Below are positions 34,598 to 42,123 of a DNA stretch of 64,000 nucleotides, one piece after another (within the stretch, counting starts at the first letter, position 1; each line of letters starts with the position of its first letter). Below the pieces are notes generated by a model. It worked only from the letters and a program-made list of their open reading frames with translations. It was not told where the DNA came from and did not search any database. Position numbers and translations under genes: made by a program. Source of the stretch: Frankia sp. QA3 (lineage in GTDB: Bacteria; Actinomycetota; Actinomycetes; Frankiales; Frankiaceae); assembly GCF_000262465.1 (NCBI RefSeq), contig NZ_CM001489.1:7522276-7586275 (forward strand). The letters run 5' to 3'.

Positions 34598-35283
34598 CGG
34601 CGTCAGCGTCGTCGACGTCAGCGGCGTCGACGTCAGCGGCGTCGACGTCAGCGGCGTCGACGTCAGCGGGTCGGCGGCCGCGGGTGCTGGTCCTCGACTA
34701 CGGCTCGGGGAACCTGCGTTCGGCGGAGCGGGCGCTCGCCCGGGTCGGCGCCGACGTGACGGTCAGCGACGATCTCGACGCGGCCCTGGCCGCCGACGGA
34801 CTCGTCGTGCCCGGCGTCGGCGCGTACGCGGCCTGCATGGCCGGCATCGACCGGTTGGGCGCCGCGCCCGTCGTGCGGGAGCGGGTGGCGGCGGGGCGGC
34901 CGGTGCTCGGCATCTGCGTGGGCATGCAGGTGCTCTACGAACTCGGCGACGAACACGGGGTGCGCACGGACGGGCTCGGGGTGCTGCCCGGCGAGGTACG
35001 CCGTCTCGCCGCGCCCATCCTGCCGCACATGGGCTGGAACACGGTGCGCCCGCCCGCGGCGTCCGCGCTGTTCGCCGGGCTGGGCGCGGACACCCGCTTC
35101 TACTTCGTCCACTCCTACGCGGCGAAGGCCGACCCGGACGCCGGCGACACGGTCGGCGAGCACGGCGAGCCGTTCGCCGCCGCCGTCGAGCGCGGCGCCC
35201 TGGCCGCCACCCAGTTCCACCCCGAGAAATCCGGCGACGCCGGCGCGCACCTGCTGACCAACTGGCTCGCCACCCTGTCCTGA
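34594..35283 (+). CDS. hisH: Imidazole glycerol phosphate synthase, glutaminase subunit
   Basis: A 229-aa glutamine amidotransferase. GTG 34594 overlaps the hisB stop. Residues 1-26 are a Ser/Thr/Ala tail built from a 15-bp tandem repeat and are not part of the family; the true fold starts at [11 protein letters not shown]. Class I triad: nucleophile Cys in GICVGMQ, His/Glu in FHPEKSG; PGVGAY oxyanion region present. It supplies ammonia to HisF, which here lies 10.3 kb downstream beyond the island. Confidence 0.97.
   Translation: MTASASSTSAASTSAASTSAASTSAGRRPRVLVLDYGSGNLRSAERALARVGADVTVSDDLDAALAADGLVVPGVGAYAACMAGIDRLGAAPVVRERVAAGRPVLGICVGMQVLYELGDEHGVRTDGLGVLPGEVRRLAAPILPHMGWNTVRPPAASALFAGLGADTRFYFVHSYAAKADPDAGDTVGEHGEPFAAAVERGALAATQFHPEKSGDAGAHLLTNWLATLS
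34611..34670 (+). repeat. 15-bp tandem repeat in the hisH 5' end, 4 copies
   Basis: Four copies of GTCGACGTCAGCGGC (last base differs in the fourth) encode the Ser/Thr/Ala N-terminal extension of HisH. Confidence 0.9.
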
Positions 35284-35333
35284 CGGCAGCGCCGTCGCCG
35301 CCGCCGCTGGTGCCGGGTCGGCGGCGGGGTGAG

Positions 35334-35903
35334 TCAGCCGGCGTGGGTGGGGACCCGGCCGGCGGTGAGCGCCGCGGGCACGGGCAGGCCCAGGTGCTCC
35401 AGCAGGGCGGCCAGCTTCAGGTCCAGCTCGATGCCCACGATCGTGATCGCCCGGTTGCCGTAGCTGCGGAAATGCGTGCTCGGCTGGTCGACGCTGAACC
35501 AGGTCGTGCCCGCCCGGTCGGTGTGGATCGTGGTCCGCAGCGGGGCGTGCAGCAGCACCCCCGGGTCATGGCGGAACATCCGCTCGGCGATGACATGGTT
35601 GCCCATCAGATATTCGACGCACCGCCCCTCGTCGCCGGCCGCCCGAAACATCCAGGTGAACTCGCCGCGCCAATAGCGGAGGAAGTCGTGCGGCGCGTTC
35701 GGTGCGGTCGCGACCCGGACGTCGTCCCAGGTCGGCTCGCCGGCGGCGAGGGCGGCGAAGCGTGCCTCGTCGAGGGCGGGAACCGCCTGCTCATAGCGGC
35801 GGACCGTCTCCTCGTAGCTCAGGTCCGTCGCGACGGACAGCCGATGTACCTCATAGCGCACGGTGCTGACGGCATCGGCGAGTTCGTGATCGGTACTGGT
35901 CAT
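35334..35903 (-). CDS. DUF302 domain protein
   Basis: A 189-aa protein; ATG 35903 has GGGAGG 7 bases upstream. The C-terminal half matches DUF302: FRHDPGVLLHAPLRTTIHTD followed by WFSVDQPSTHFRSYG and ELDLKLAALLEHLGLPVP. The N-terminal half is helical (VHRLSVATDLSYEETVRRYE). DUF302 proteins are small soluble proteins of unclear function. It is transcribed against the his operon and marks the left edge of the inserted region. Confidence 0.8.
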   Translation of the reverse strand: MTSTDHELADAVSTVRYEVHRLSVATDLSYEETVRRYEQAVPALDEARFAALAAGEPTWDDVRVATAPNAPHDFLRYWRGEFTWMFRAAGDEGRCVEYLMGNHVIAERMFRHDPGVLLHAPLRTTIHTDRAGTTWFSVDQPSTHFRSYGNRAITIVGIELDLKLAALLEHLGLPVPAALTAGRVPTHAG

Positions 35904-36008
35904 GCGCCAGCCTCCCGTCCCGTCCGGCGCGGCGTGCATGGCACGCCGCGCGAACCGGCGGGATTCCCGCCGCTGCTCCGGTCGAAACCGGGGCGTCGGC
36001 CACCGGCA

Positions 36009-36164
36009 GGGTTCGGGCCCCGCCCGGTCCACGAGCTGGCCGCGGTGGGGCTGGGCGGCCGGCGCTACCTCACCATCGGACTGGGCACCGACGAGACGCT
36101 GGTCGGCGTCGACGATCACAGCACCTGGGCGTACAAGTTCCCCGGCACCGACGTCGAAGAGTGA
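36009..36164 (+). pseudogene. C-terminal fragment of an unrecognised protein
   Basis: The frame ending at TGA 36164 gives RPVHELAAVGLGGRRYLTIG then LGTDETLVGVDDHSTWAYKF and PGTDVEE, which reads as genuine protein, but no start or upstream portion is present. Family not recognised. Its stop overlaps the GTG of the integrase fragment. Confidence 0.35.
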
Positions 36165-36315
36165 CCAAGCCTCTTCGCGGTCACATTGACGCCCACGCAC
36201 GCGAGGCCAAGGAGATCCAGGGCAAGAGCCCGGCAACTGTCGCGAGGTGGCTCTCCGCTCTGGCCTCCTTCTACGGATATCTCGTAGCCGAGGAAGCGAT
36301 CGCGGGTTCCCCTCC
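36161..36315 (+). pseudogene. Tyrosine recombinase (integrase), N-terminal SAM-like fragment
   Basis: From GTG 36161 the frame reads AKEIQGKSPATVARWLSALA, then SFYGYLVAEEAIAGSPP, the core-binding (SAM-like) region of XerC/D-type phage integrases. Homology stops near 36315 and the frame runs into unrelated sequence. The catalytic domain is absent here, so it is a scar of an integrated element. Confidence 0.65.
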
Positions 36316-36500
36316 GGGGGTGGCGTTGCAGTTGGTGACGCTGATTCGGGGCTTGAACCGTGCCGGCTCCTCGGACACTTGGTCCGGACCGAGTACAGTG
36401 CCGATGGCTGTGCGTAGTCGTTCCCGGATGTTGGCAATGGGCGCCCAGAGGGCGGCGCGGAGGAACGTTCCGCGGGGGTAGGCGGCGATCGGACCGGCGG
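36285..36500 (-). pseudogene. Possible 2'-5' RNA ligase/LigT-like C-terminal remnant
   Basis: Minus-strand frame gives YPRGTFLRAALWAPIANIRE then RLRTAIGTVLGPDQVSEEPA and RFKPRISVTNCNAT. The PxRFxPHxSLxYxNA pattern belongs to the second HxT/S motif of the 2'-5' RNA ligase superfamily, but the His is replaced (PRISVT). Truncated on both sides. Moderate to low certainty. Confidence 0.35.
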
Positions 36501-36692
36501 TTTGGGGAACGGGCGCGATGTCAGCGCGCTGCTCGTCCGCGGCCTTCCCCGGGGCAGGGGGCGACCTGGTCGGGACGGTTCCCCGACAAACAGATCCGAC
36601 CACTGCCCTTGACCACTCTGCCTTCCCTATCGACGACGGTCGAGAATCTTTCGCGCATGTTCCTTTCGCGCATGTTCGAGGAGGATGGCCTC

Positions 36693-36830
36693 ATGCGACT
36701 GACGCTGCTCGGCACGTACTCGCAGTCGGGACAGTGCCCGACGCTCTACGCGACGGACCGCGCCCGTACGTCATCCAGGGGTGGACGGTGACAGACCCTG
36801 AGGCGTTGGCCGATCTGAAGCGCATGACCA
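36693..36830 (+). pseudogene. Frameshifted small actinobacterial protein
   Basis: ATG 36693 is preceded by GAGGAGG. It encodes MRLTLLGTYSQSGQCPTLYA and TDR; the protein-like reading then continues in another frame as RPYVIQGWTVTDPEALADLK. Together they resemble small actinobacterial proteins that I recall beside XRE/DUF397 genes. The frame change and missing C-terminus indicate decay. A 15-bp direct repeat (CTTTCGCGCATGTTC, two copies) lies just upstream at about 36647-36677. Confidence 0.5.
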
Positions 36831-36958
36831 GACGCACCTCGCGAGCGTCGCTCGCGGTCGGGTGGTGGGGTGGTTCGCGCCCCACGGGTGACGCGCGCAG
36901 GCGTCTCGCGTGCGGCGGTGCTCGAGTCGCGTCGCTGCCTGGAGGTGATAATGGCCGG

Positions 36959-37249
36959 GTGACCGTCGACCTGCGTGACAGCCGGATTGCCGAGGTGTGC
37001 CGGCGCTATGGCGTCGCCGAGTTGTCCGTCTTCGGCTCGGTGGCGCGCGGCGAGGACACCGACTCCTCGGACGTCGACCTGCTGTACGTGCTGGCGCCTG
37101 ACTCGACGCTTGGCTTCGAGATCGTCGATCTCCGAGACGAGCTCGAAATGATCGTCGGTCGCCGCGTCGACCTGGTGCCCAAGTCCCGGCTGAAGTGGGT
37201 CATCCGCGATCGGGTGCTCGCGGAGGCTCGGGTCCTCCAGGCGGCGTGA
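36959..37249 (+). CDS. mntA: MntA-type nucleotidyltransferase (antitoxin of HepT/MntA)
   Basis: A 96-aa minimal nucleotidyltransferase. GTG 36959 with GGAGGTG 11 bases upstream. Motif GSVARGEDTDSSDVDLLYV contains the GSx10DxD signature (G26, S27, D38, D40) complete with ARGE. MntA proteins add AMP to a tyrosine of the HepT RNase and so neutralise it. The gene directly behind is a broken hepT, so this antitoxin is now orphan. Located in the degenerate island. Confidence 0.85.
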   Translation: MTVDLRDSRIAEVCRRYGVAELSVFGSVARGEDTDSSDVDLLYVLAPDSTLGFEIVDLRDELEMIVGRRVDLVPKSRLKWVIRDRVLAEARVLQAA

Positions 37250-37608
37250 TGAGCTGTACCTCGTCGACATGATCGAAGCCGCGGCCGCCGCGACGACGTT
37301 CGTCCGGGACGTCGACGAGACCGCGTTCGCAGCGAGCGACCTGATCCAGAGCGCCGTTCCGTAGAAGCTCCTGGTGATAGGTGAGGCGGCGGGGCGAGTC
37401 TCGCCCGAGATCCGCGCGCTGGCCGGGCGTGCCGTGGCGGTCCGTCACAGGCTTTCGTAACATCGCCATGCATACATACTTCGAGGTCGACTGGTCCATC
37501 GTGTGGCGCATCGCCACGACCGCGCTGCGCGAACTTCAGGAGCAACTGACCATGCTCCTCAAGGCGGAGTTCCCGCTCGTCGCCAGCCAACTCGACCAGC
37601 CGCACTGA
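37248..37608 (+). pseudogene. hepT: HepT-type toxin, disrupted by stop codon and frameshift
   Basis: Frame A (from 37248) reads DELYLVDMIEAAAAATTFVR then DVDETAFAASDLIQSAVP, a TAG, and KLLVIGEAAGRVSPEIRALA, matching HepT. Frame B supplies the rest: FRNIAMHTYFEVDWSIVWRI then ATTALRELQEQL, ending at TGA 37608. The RNase motif R-x4-H-x-Y (RNIAMHTY) survives. One premature stop and one frameshift break the toxin, while the antitoxin is intact. Start probably overlapped the mntA end. Confidence 0.75.
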
Positions 37609-38182
37609 CCACGATCACGGTCACCTGGCGGCCCGGAAGTGCCCGGACCGCCAGGCGTTCGGAACGCTTGCTCTCCTCCGTGGACAATGTTCTGATCGGC
37701 ACGATCACCGAGCATCGTCCCTGTTCGGGGCCCGCGTAGGCCTTGCTGGGCGACGACGCATAGGCCGCCGGTGCATACCGCGGTGCTCCCCTCGCCCGTG
37801 GCGCTGGTGAAGGCACTGATTGCCCGCCAGCGTTCCCCATCCCCATCGCGACCCAGCGAAGACGGCGTGTTTGACCTCCGCTGGGCGCGCGGCGGCCGAG
37901 CACTTCGGAAGTACGGCACGGGAGTCCCCAACCGCGCTGACCCACACATCATCTGGCTGCGGATCGGCACCTATGGCATCTACCGCTGAACGTATCCGCA
38001 ACTGCGGCGAGACCCGGATTTGGCCACCATCGGTTTGGAGTTGGCCTCGCGAGATGACCGCGAGATGACGTATGCCCCCGAGGCCTAACACCTCAGGGGG
38101 TGCGTGGCACGGGTCTACGTCGCTGCGCAAGGCTGACTCCTGCACGAACCGAACCGATCTCTGCCACCCCAAGGAGGCACCC
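37609..38182. other. Degenerate stretch with one hairpin
   Basis: A hairpin at 37625-37654 (CTGGCGG...CCGCCAG with inner CCGG pairs) follows the hepT remnant. A frame ending at TGA 37989 reads DPHIIWLRIGTYGIYR, possibly the tail of a lost protein. No intact gene seen. Confidence 0.4.
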
Positions 38183-38470
38183 TTGACCGACACGAACACC
38201 TACGTGCATGTCGACGCTGACACCCGCGAGGTCCGCATCGTCCGCGGTGAGGCCGACAAGGTAGGCGCCATCATCGGCCACCTCGACGCGATCTACCTCA
38301 CGCCGGGCAGCTACGCCGCCGATCAGGCGGCTGGCTTCCCCGCTCTCGGCGAGGCCACCGACAACCTGCTCTCGTCCCTTGAAGTCCGCCACGTCAGCGA
38401 CTGGAGCCCTGTCGGTCAGGGCCTGTACGCCGTGGTCGTTGAGACCGTGCCGGTGCCGACGGCCGGCTGA
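38183..38470 (+). CDS. Small hypothetical protein with TTG start
   Basis: A 95-aa acidic protein. The start is TTG 38183 because a perfect AAGGAGG lies 5 bases upstream and no ATG/GTG fits. Sequence: TDTNTYVHVDADTREVRIVR and later GHLDAIYLTPGSYAADQAAG, with no cysteines or membrane segments. Family not recognised. A strong hairpin (38491-38515) follows. It is the best-preserved small gene of the island. Confidence 0.6.
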   Translation: MTDTNTYVHVDADTREVRIVRGEADKVGAIIGHLDAIYLTPGSYAADQAAGFPALGEATDNLLSSLEVRHVSDWSPVGQGLYAVVVETVPVPTAG

Positions 38471-38490
38471 CCCGCCCGAGACCACGAGTG

Positions 38491-38515
38491 CCCCGGCCTG
38501 GATACCAGGTCGGGG
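38491..38515 (+). terminator. 11-bp hairpin after the TTG-start gene
   Basis: CCCCGGCCTGG pairs with CCAGGTCGGGG (one G-U) around a 3-base loop, 20 bp behind the stop. No T-run. Confidence 0.5.
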
Positions 38516-38734
38516 ACGTCCGCTCGCCCGGAACCGGCGGCCAGTCTGGTCCGATTGGCGCTCGGATAGTCCTGTGGCCGATGTCCGGCCTTGCCGGTGC
38601 GCCCAGGACAGGGAACGAAGCATCCCGAAAAGCCAGACCGACCGGATGGCCCGCTGCCATGATGCACTCCCACCCTCCAGGCGCGAAATCATCGCAGCGC
38701 CGACGGCCCGCGATCCAGCGAATCGAGGCAGCGC

Positions 38735-39085
38735 ATCCGCGAATGTCGAATCGCGTGCCGATCAGAAGCGCCACGACCGAGAGGTCGACCGCCGGGGTGA
38801 CGAGGGACGCGACGTAGGTTGGCATCCCGAGACGGATACCGAGCGTCGCCACGTTCCCGAACGCGAACAGGAACGTCAGCCCGACCACGGTGCCCACGAT
38901 CGCGGTCACCAGAGGGACCGTAGCATCCGGAACCGCAGGGATGATCTCGGCCGCGGCCCTCGCGGCGGCCCGATCAGCATCAGCAAAGACCGAGGTGCAG
39001 ACGTCACCGGTGAAGTGGACGGAGGCGTGGCCAAGGAGCTCGGAGACAATCTTGAGGTCGCGGGTGGCGCGGTAGGGGATCGACG
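38735..39085 (-). pseudogene. Integrase C-terminus fused in frame to an Spd/DUF2637-like membrane fragment
   Basis: On the minus strand one open frame reads YRATRDLKIVSELLGHASVH then FTGDVCTSVFADADRAAA, the last 50 residues of a tyrosine recombinase, with the nucleophile Tyr (normally DVYTSVF) replaced by Cys. It runs on without a stop into VTAIVGTVVGLTFLFAFGNV then ATLGIRLGMPTYVASLVTPA and VDLSVVALLIG, the double membrane segment of Spd/DUF2637-like conjugation proteins, and then decays. Both halves suggest an actinomycete integrative conjugative element. GTG 38909 could start the Spd-like part alone. Confidence 0.6.
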
Positions 39086-39129
39086 GCGGGACGGTCGGAG
39101 CCCGGAGGCTTCGGCTTGACTGTGCCCAC

Positions 39130-39367
39130 GCATGGTCCGCCGCACAGAGCGGATGGCCTCTGATCTGGGTAAACAGCGCCGATACCGAGCGTCTCGGCCT
39201 CTATGACGTCAGCCCCGACGAGTCCCAGGCGGCGCTGGAAGCCGCCCGCCAGAAGGCTGATGGCTGAACAAGGTGTCTCCCCGCTGCTCGACACGTGCGT
39301 CCTCGTGCCCAGCAAGGCCTGCGACGTGCCGCTCGGTTCGTGCGCGTCGAGGAAGAGCGGGCGCTGA
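39130..39367 (+). pseudogene. Toxin-antitoxin remnant: tail of an upstream ORF plus PIN-domain N-terminus
   Basis: A frame ending at TGA 39267 reads WPLIWVNSADTERLGLYDVS then PDESQAALEAARQKADG. ATG 39260 overlaps this stop and opens a 35-codon ORF, MAEQGVSPLLDTCVLVPSKA, the start of a PIN RNase (first catalytic Asp in LLDTCVLVPS), which then frameshifts and stops at 39367. The overlapping layout is typical of toxin-antitoxin pairs. Both pieces are incomplete. Confidence 0.45.
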
Positions 39368-39483
39368 TTGCATACTAGACCAGAGCATCCCATCACCTAG
39401 ATGGACATAAGTTCTCGAACGCCCATCGCCGAGCCGCTTGATCTCCTACCTTTTGGCCGACGGTCCTGACAGGAGGAGTCACC

Positions 39484-40689
39484 TTGCCGCTTCCCCATCA
39501 ACCGGTTGACGGAACGCTCGCGCACCGCTCGCGCACCGGGGCGACCAACATCGGCAAGGCCGACATCAGTGGAGACGTCTATTGCGAAGTGAGTGGCCTC
39601 TATTATGCCATTCACTTGAGCAAGCAGGCGGTCGTCTGGCTCGGCGGCATGGAGAAGCTCTTCGATCAGTTCCTGAAAGCGGCCATGGAGGGGCTCGAGG
39701 AGCTCGCGCCGCTCTTCGAAGCGGTTAAGGCGTATATTGATGTTGAGGTGGAGTCGATCAAGGCGGTGTCGGCCCAGGTGTCGGACGGAAGGGTCAAGCT
39801 GGAGGGGTGGATTCCCGATCCTGCCGTGATGCCGGTGCCGGACGAGGGCTACGTCCCGCCGGGAGGATGGAACCCTCCGGACCCGGTGAACGGCCTGCGG
39901 TGGTGGACCGTGAACTCCATCAACCTCTACAAGAACCGTTGGGCTTTCACGGCCACCAATTCGAATCCGGACGAGTCCGTGTCGTCGGTCTACTTCTCCA
40001 CGGGGTATGACGGGAACTCCATGCACACTAATCCGCAGGATTTCAGGGACACCTATGGATGGCCCTGCCTCAAGGACTACAAGCAGTTCGACAGTGGGCT
40101 GGATACCTGCACCTTCGTCCCCCGCACTGGGATGTGGTGGCTGTTCAACGACACCTACTGCGTGCGAACGGACGGTAACGGAACCTCGGTCACCTGGTCG
40201 CCGTCGAAATTGACGGATACCTGGAGGGGGCTCGGCCGGATCGACAGCGGAGAGTTCGGCGAGGAAGAGAAAGAGCAGTGGGCCAACGGCATCTCCTGTG
40301 CCACGGCCTCCGGCGACTTCTACCTCTTCATCGCGGGAAACCGGGTCGTCCTGCTCGATTCGAGCAGCGGAGATATGCTGCCAATGGAGCCTTGGGACCG
40401 TCCTTTGGGTGTGACTGACGTATGGCCGGCTCTCGCGAACCTGGCGGATGTCGGCATCACGGACGGCCAGGGGCCGAAAGCCGTGTACTGGGATGACAGT
40501 GGCGATGTGGAGATGGTGTTTTTGGTCTTCCATAGCACACTCTTCACCAATCGCTCCGACTACCGTGACCCGGGTGGTTTCATGTACAGCTTCATAGCAT
40601 GCCAATCCGACACGGCGAGCTCGTACTACAGCTGGAACGCCATGTTTGACTACCTGAACGGCCCATGGCCGTACCCTAGGTGCGATTGA
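39484..40689 (+). CDS. Hemopexin-like repeat protein (tentative), TTG start
   Basis: A 401-aa protein starting at TTG 39484, supported by AGGAGGAG 5 bases upstream. The first 110 residues are helical and amphipathic (WLGGMEKLFDQFLKAAMEGL). From about 130 on, Trp/Tyr/Asp-rich repeats appear (MWWLFNDTYCVRTD ... TDTWRGLGRIDSGEF; FYLFIAGNRVVLLD ... VTDVWPALANLADVG), resembling hemopexin blades with the YLF-G-x-Y...WP-L...IDAAF pattern. No signal peptide. Base composition and codon use are clearly less GC-rich than the biosynthetic genes, suggesting horizontal transfer. Function unknown. Confidence 0.6.
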   Translation: MPLPHQPVDGTLAHRSRTGATNIGKADISGDVYCEVSGLYYAIHLSKQAVVWLGGMEKLFDQFLKAAMEGLEELAPLFEAVKAYIDVEVESIKAVSAQVSDGRVKLEGWIPDPAVMPVPDEGYVPPGGWNPPDPVNGLRWWTVNSINLYKNRWAFTATNSNPDESVSSVYFSTGYDGNSMHTNPQDFRDTYGWPCLKDYKQFDSGLDTCTFVPRTGMWWLFNDTYCVRTDGNGTSVTWSPSKLTDTWRGLGRIDSGEFGEEEKEQWANGISCATASGDFYLFIAGNRVVLLDSSSGDMLPMEPWDRPLGVTDVWPALANLADVGITDGQGPKAVYWDDSGDVEMVFLVFHSTLFTNRSDYRDPGGFMYSFIACQSDTASSYYSWNAMFDYLNGPWPYPRCD

Positions 40690-40790
40690 CCGGCGTCGCC
40701 CCGGGGTGACGCCACATCCGGCCGGCGCGGCGCGCAGCACGCCGGCTGTCGATCCATACTCGCCGAGCTGCCCACCGATCCGCGGAGCCG

Positions 40791-40958
40791 GCGTCACTGG
40801 CCAGGCTCGTCACGTGCCCGAAGTGCGGTGCCCCCGAACCAAGCCCGTGCACGGATGCTGCGAAGCCCCGGAAGGCGAATCACCAGGAGCGGCTCCGGCG
40901 GTTCCGTGCGTGGATGCGGGAGACCCATCCCCGGTACCCTCGGCGCGAGACGCTCTGA
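40791..40958 (+). pseudogene. Zinc-ribbon-like small protein remnant
   Basis: The frame ending at TGA 40958 reads LVTCPKCGAPEPSPCTDAAK then PRKANHQERLRRFRAWMRET. CPxCG...PC...H is the layout of small actinobacterial/phage zinc-binding proteins. No start codon or ribosome-binding site is present, so it is a remnant or an unusually started gene. Confidence 0.4.
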
Positions 40959-41064
40959 TCATGTCGGCGTGACCGGCCCGGCCGAGGCGCGCCGGCGGGC
41001 GGACACCGAGGGCGCGATGTCGCTGAATGGGCGTTCGATCCCGCAGATTTCGTTTGGTTCGGAT

Positions 41065-41199
41065 TCATGTTCCCCGCCAGGTTGGGGTTGATTCGCCGGT
41101 GGCGCGTCGGGCCATGAGATCGATCATTGCAAGGTGGATCATGGCTTCGGAGCGGGTGGGACGGGCTTCATGGTCGCGGGCGAGGCGGCGGTAGGACAT
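41065..41199 (-). mobile_element. IS5-family-like transposase C-terminal fragment (minus strand)
   Basis: 44 codons: MSYRRLARDHEARPTRSEAM then IHLAMIDLMARRATGES, ending WRGT-stop. RRLARDxE plus AMIxLAMIxLMxRR is the C-terminus of IS5-type transposases common in actinomycetes. The upstream nine-tenths are missing. Confidence 0.65.
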
Positions 41200-41201
41200 C
41201 C

Positions 41202-41363
41202 GCCTGGATCACCGCACATCGCCGCCTCGCCCGCGACTACGAACGCGACTCCGCAACCTCCGCGACCTTCATCCACTGGGCGATGGTCCGCACCATGACC
41301 CGCCGACTCGCCCGCCGTACCCCAGTCCCACGCTGGACACCTCGAACCAAAACCGACAGCTGA
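41202..41363 (+). mobile_element. IS5-family-like transposase C-terminal fragment (plus strand)
   Basis: WITAHRRLARDYERDSATSA then TFIHWAMVRTMTRRLARRTP, stop at 41363. It is the same protein tail as the neighbouring minus-strand fragment but from a different copy, and faces away from it with about 3 bp between. Confidence 0.65.
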
Positions 41364-41451
41364 AACGATCAAGATTCAGGGCAGGCGCTGAGATCGACGC
41401 CTTTCTGGCTTCCTGATCCCACGGTGTGCCCGGGCAAGGCGCCGAGATCTC

Positions 41452-41955
41452 TCAGAGTCGATCAACAAGGGAGCGCCGGACCGGCAGGCCGTTCGCCGGT
41501 GCTGACACCGCTGCCGCCGACGTCGGCGGCGACGACTCGGACGGCGCCGGCGGCTGGCGCATGTCGTAGCTGGCGCGGTGCACGTCGACCTCGGCGCGGT
41601 GGCGTTCCGCCCAGCCGGCAAGCGCGACGACCGGCTCGAGGAGCGACTCGCCGAGCGGTGAGAGGGCGTATTCCACCCGCGGCGGCACCTCGGGGTAGGC
41701 CACCCTGGTAACAAGCCCGTCGCGTTCGAGACTTTTCAGTGTCTTGGCGAGCAGACGATGCGAGATCCCGTCGATCCGCTGTAGCAGGACCATGAACCGC
41801 ACAGGACCGGGGGAGAGTTCCACGACGACGTTGAGCGACCATTTGTCGCCGACGCGGCGGAACAGCTCACGGACCGACTGGGCGTCCTGCTCCGTCGCGC
41901 AGACTCCTCCGCCGACGACCGCTGGCGCGTCCGATGCGACGTCCACTTCACTCAC
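41452..41955 (-). CDS. HxlR-family transcriptional regulator
   Basis: A 167-aa regulator. GTG 41955 is chosen because AAGGAGG lies 7 bases upstream. The HxlR winged helix is clear: RELFRRVGDKWSLNVVVELS, then VRFMVLLQRIDGISHRLLAK and TLKSLERDGLVTRVAYPEVP with PPRVEYALSPLGESL. The last 40 residues are a Pro/Ser/Ala tail. An upstream Cys (GGGVCATEQD) occupies the position where redox-sensing HxlR proteins carry theirs. It is divergent from a permease gene; a repeated ACTTTGA lies between them. Confidence 0.9.
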   Translation of the reverse strand: MSEVDVASDAPAVVGGGVCATEQDAQSVRELFRRVGDKWSLNVVVELSPGPVRFMVLLQRIDGISHRLLAKTLKSLERDGLVTRVAYPEVPPRVEYALSPLGESLLEPVVALAGWAERHRAEVDVHRASYDMRQPPAPSESSPPTSAAAVSAPANGLPVRRSLVDRL

Positions 41956-41967
41956 GAGCCGGCCTCC

Positions 41968-42015
41968 TTTGTCAATACGCACCTCAAAGTACATAACGCA
42001 TGTCAAAGTGCAGTC
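41968..42015. promoter_or_regulatory. Candidate HxlR operator: direct repeat ACTTTGA
   Basis: Between hxlR and the divergent permease, the minus strand shows GCACTTTGACATG and, two turns later, GTACTTTGAGGTG. Such spaced repeats upstream of an HxlR gene suggest a binding site; TTGACA within the first copy could also be a -35. Confidence 0.35.
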
Positions 42016-42123
42016 TTCCGGGTTCATCGGCCGCCCTGCAAGCTGGTTCCCATCCACGCCGAGCGGGTTCGTTCTGGCGGGCAGAAGAGAGGGCCACGTG
42101 TCGAGGATCGAGGTCGCCGTAGC

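Noticed and set aside
34494-36164. 556-aa frame covering hisB, hisH and beyond
   Set aside because: Only the final 50 residues look protein-like; the rest is an out-of-frame shadow of hisB and hisH and antisense to the DUF302 gene.
37705-38199. Minus-strand 164-aa frame in the island
   Set aside because: No domain or start signal, and it runs antisense through the Shine-Dalgarno of the TTG-start gene.
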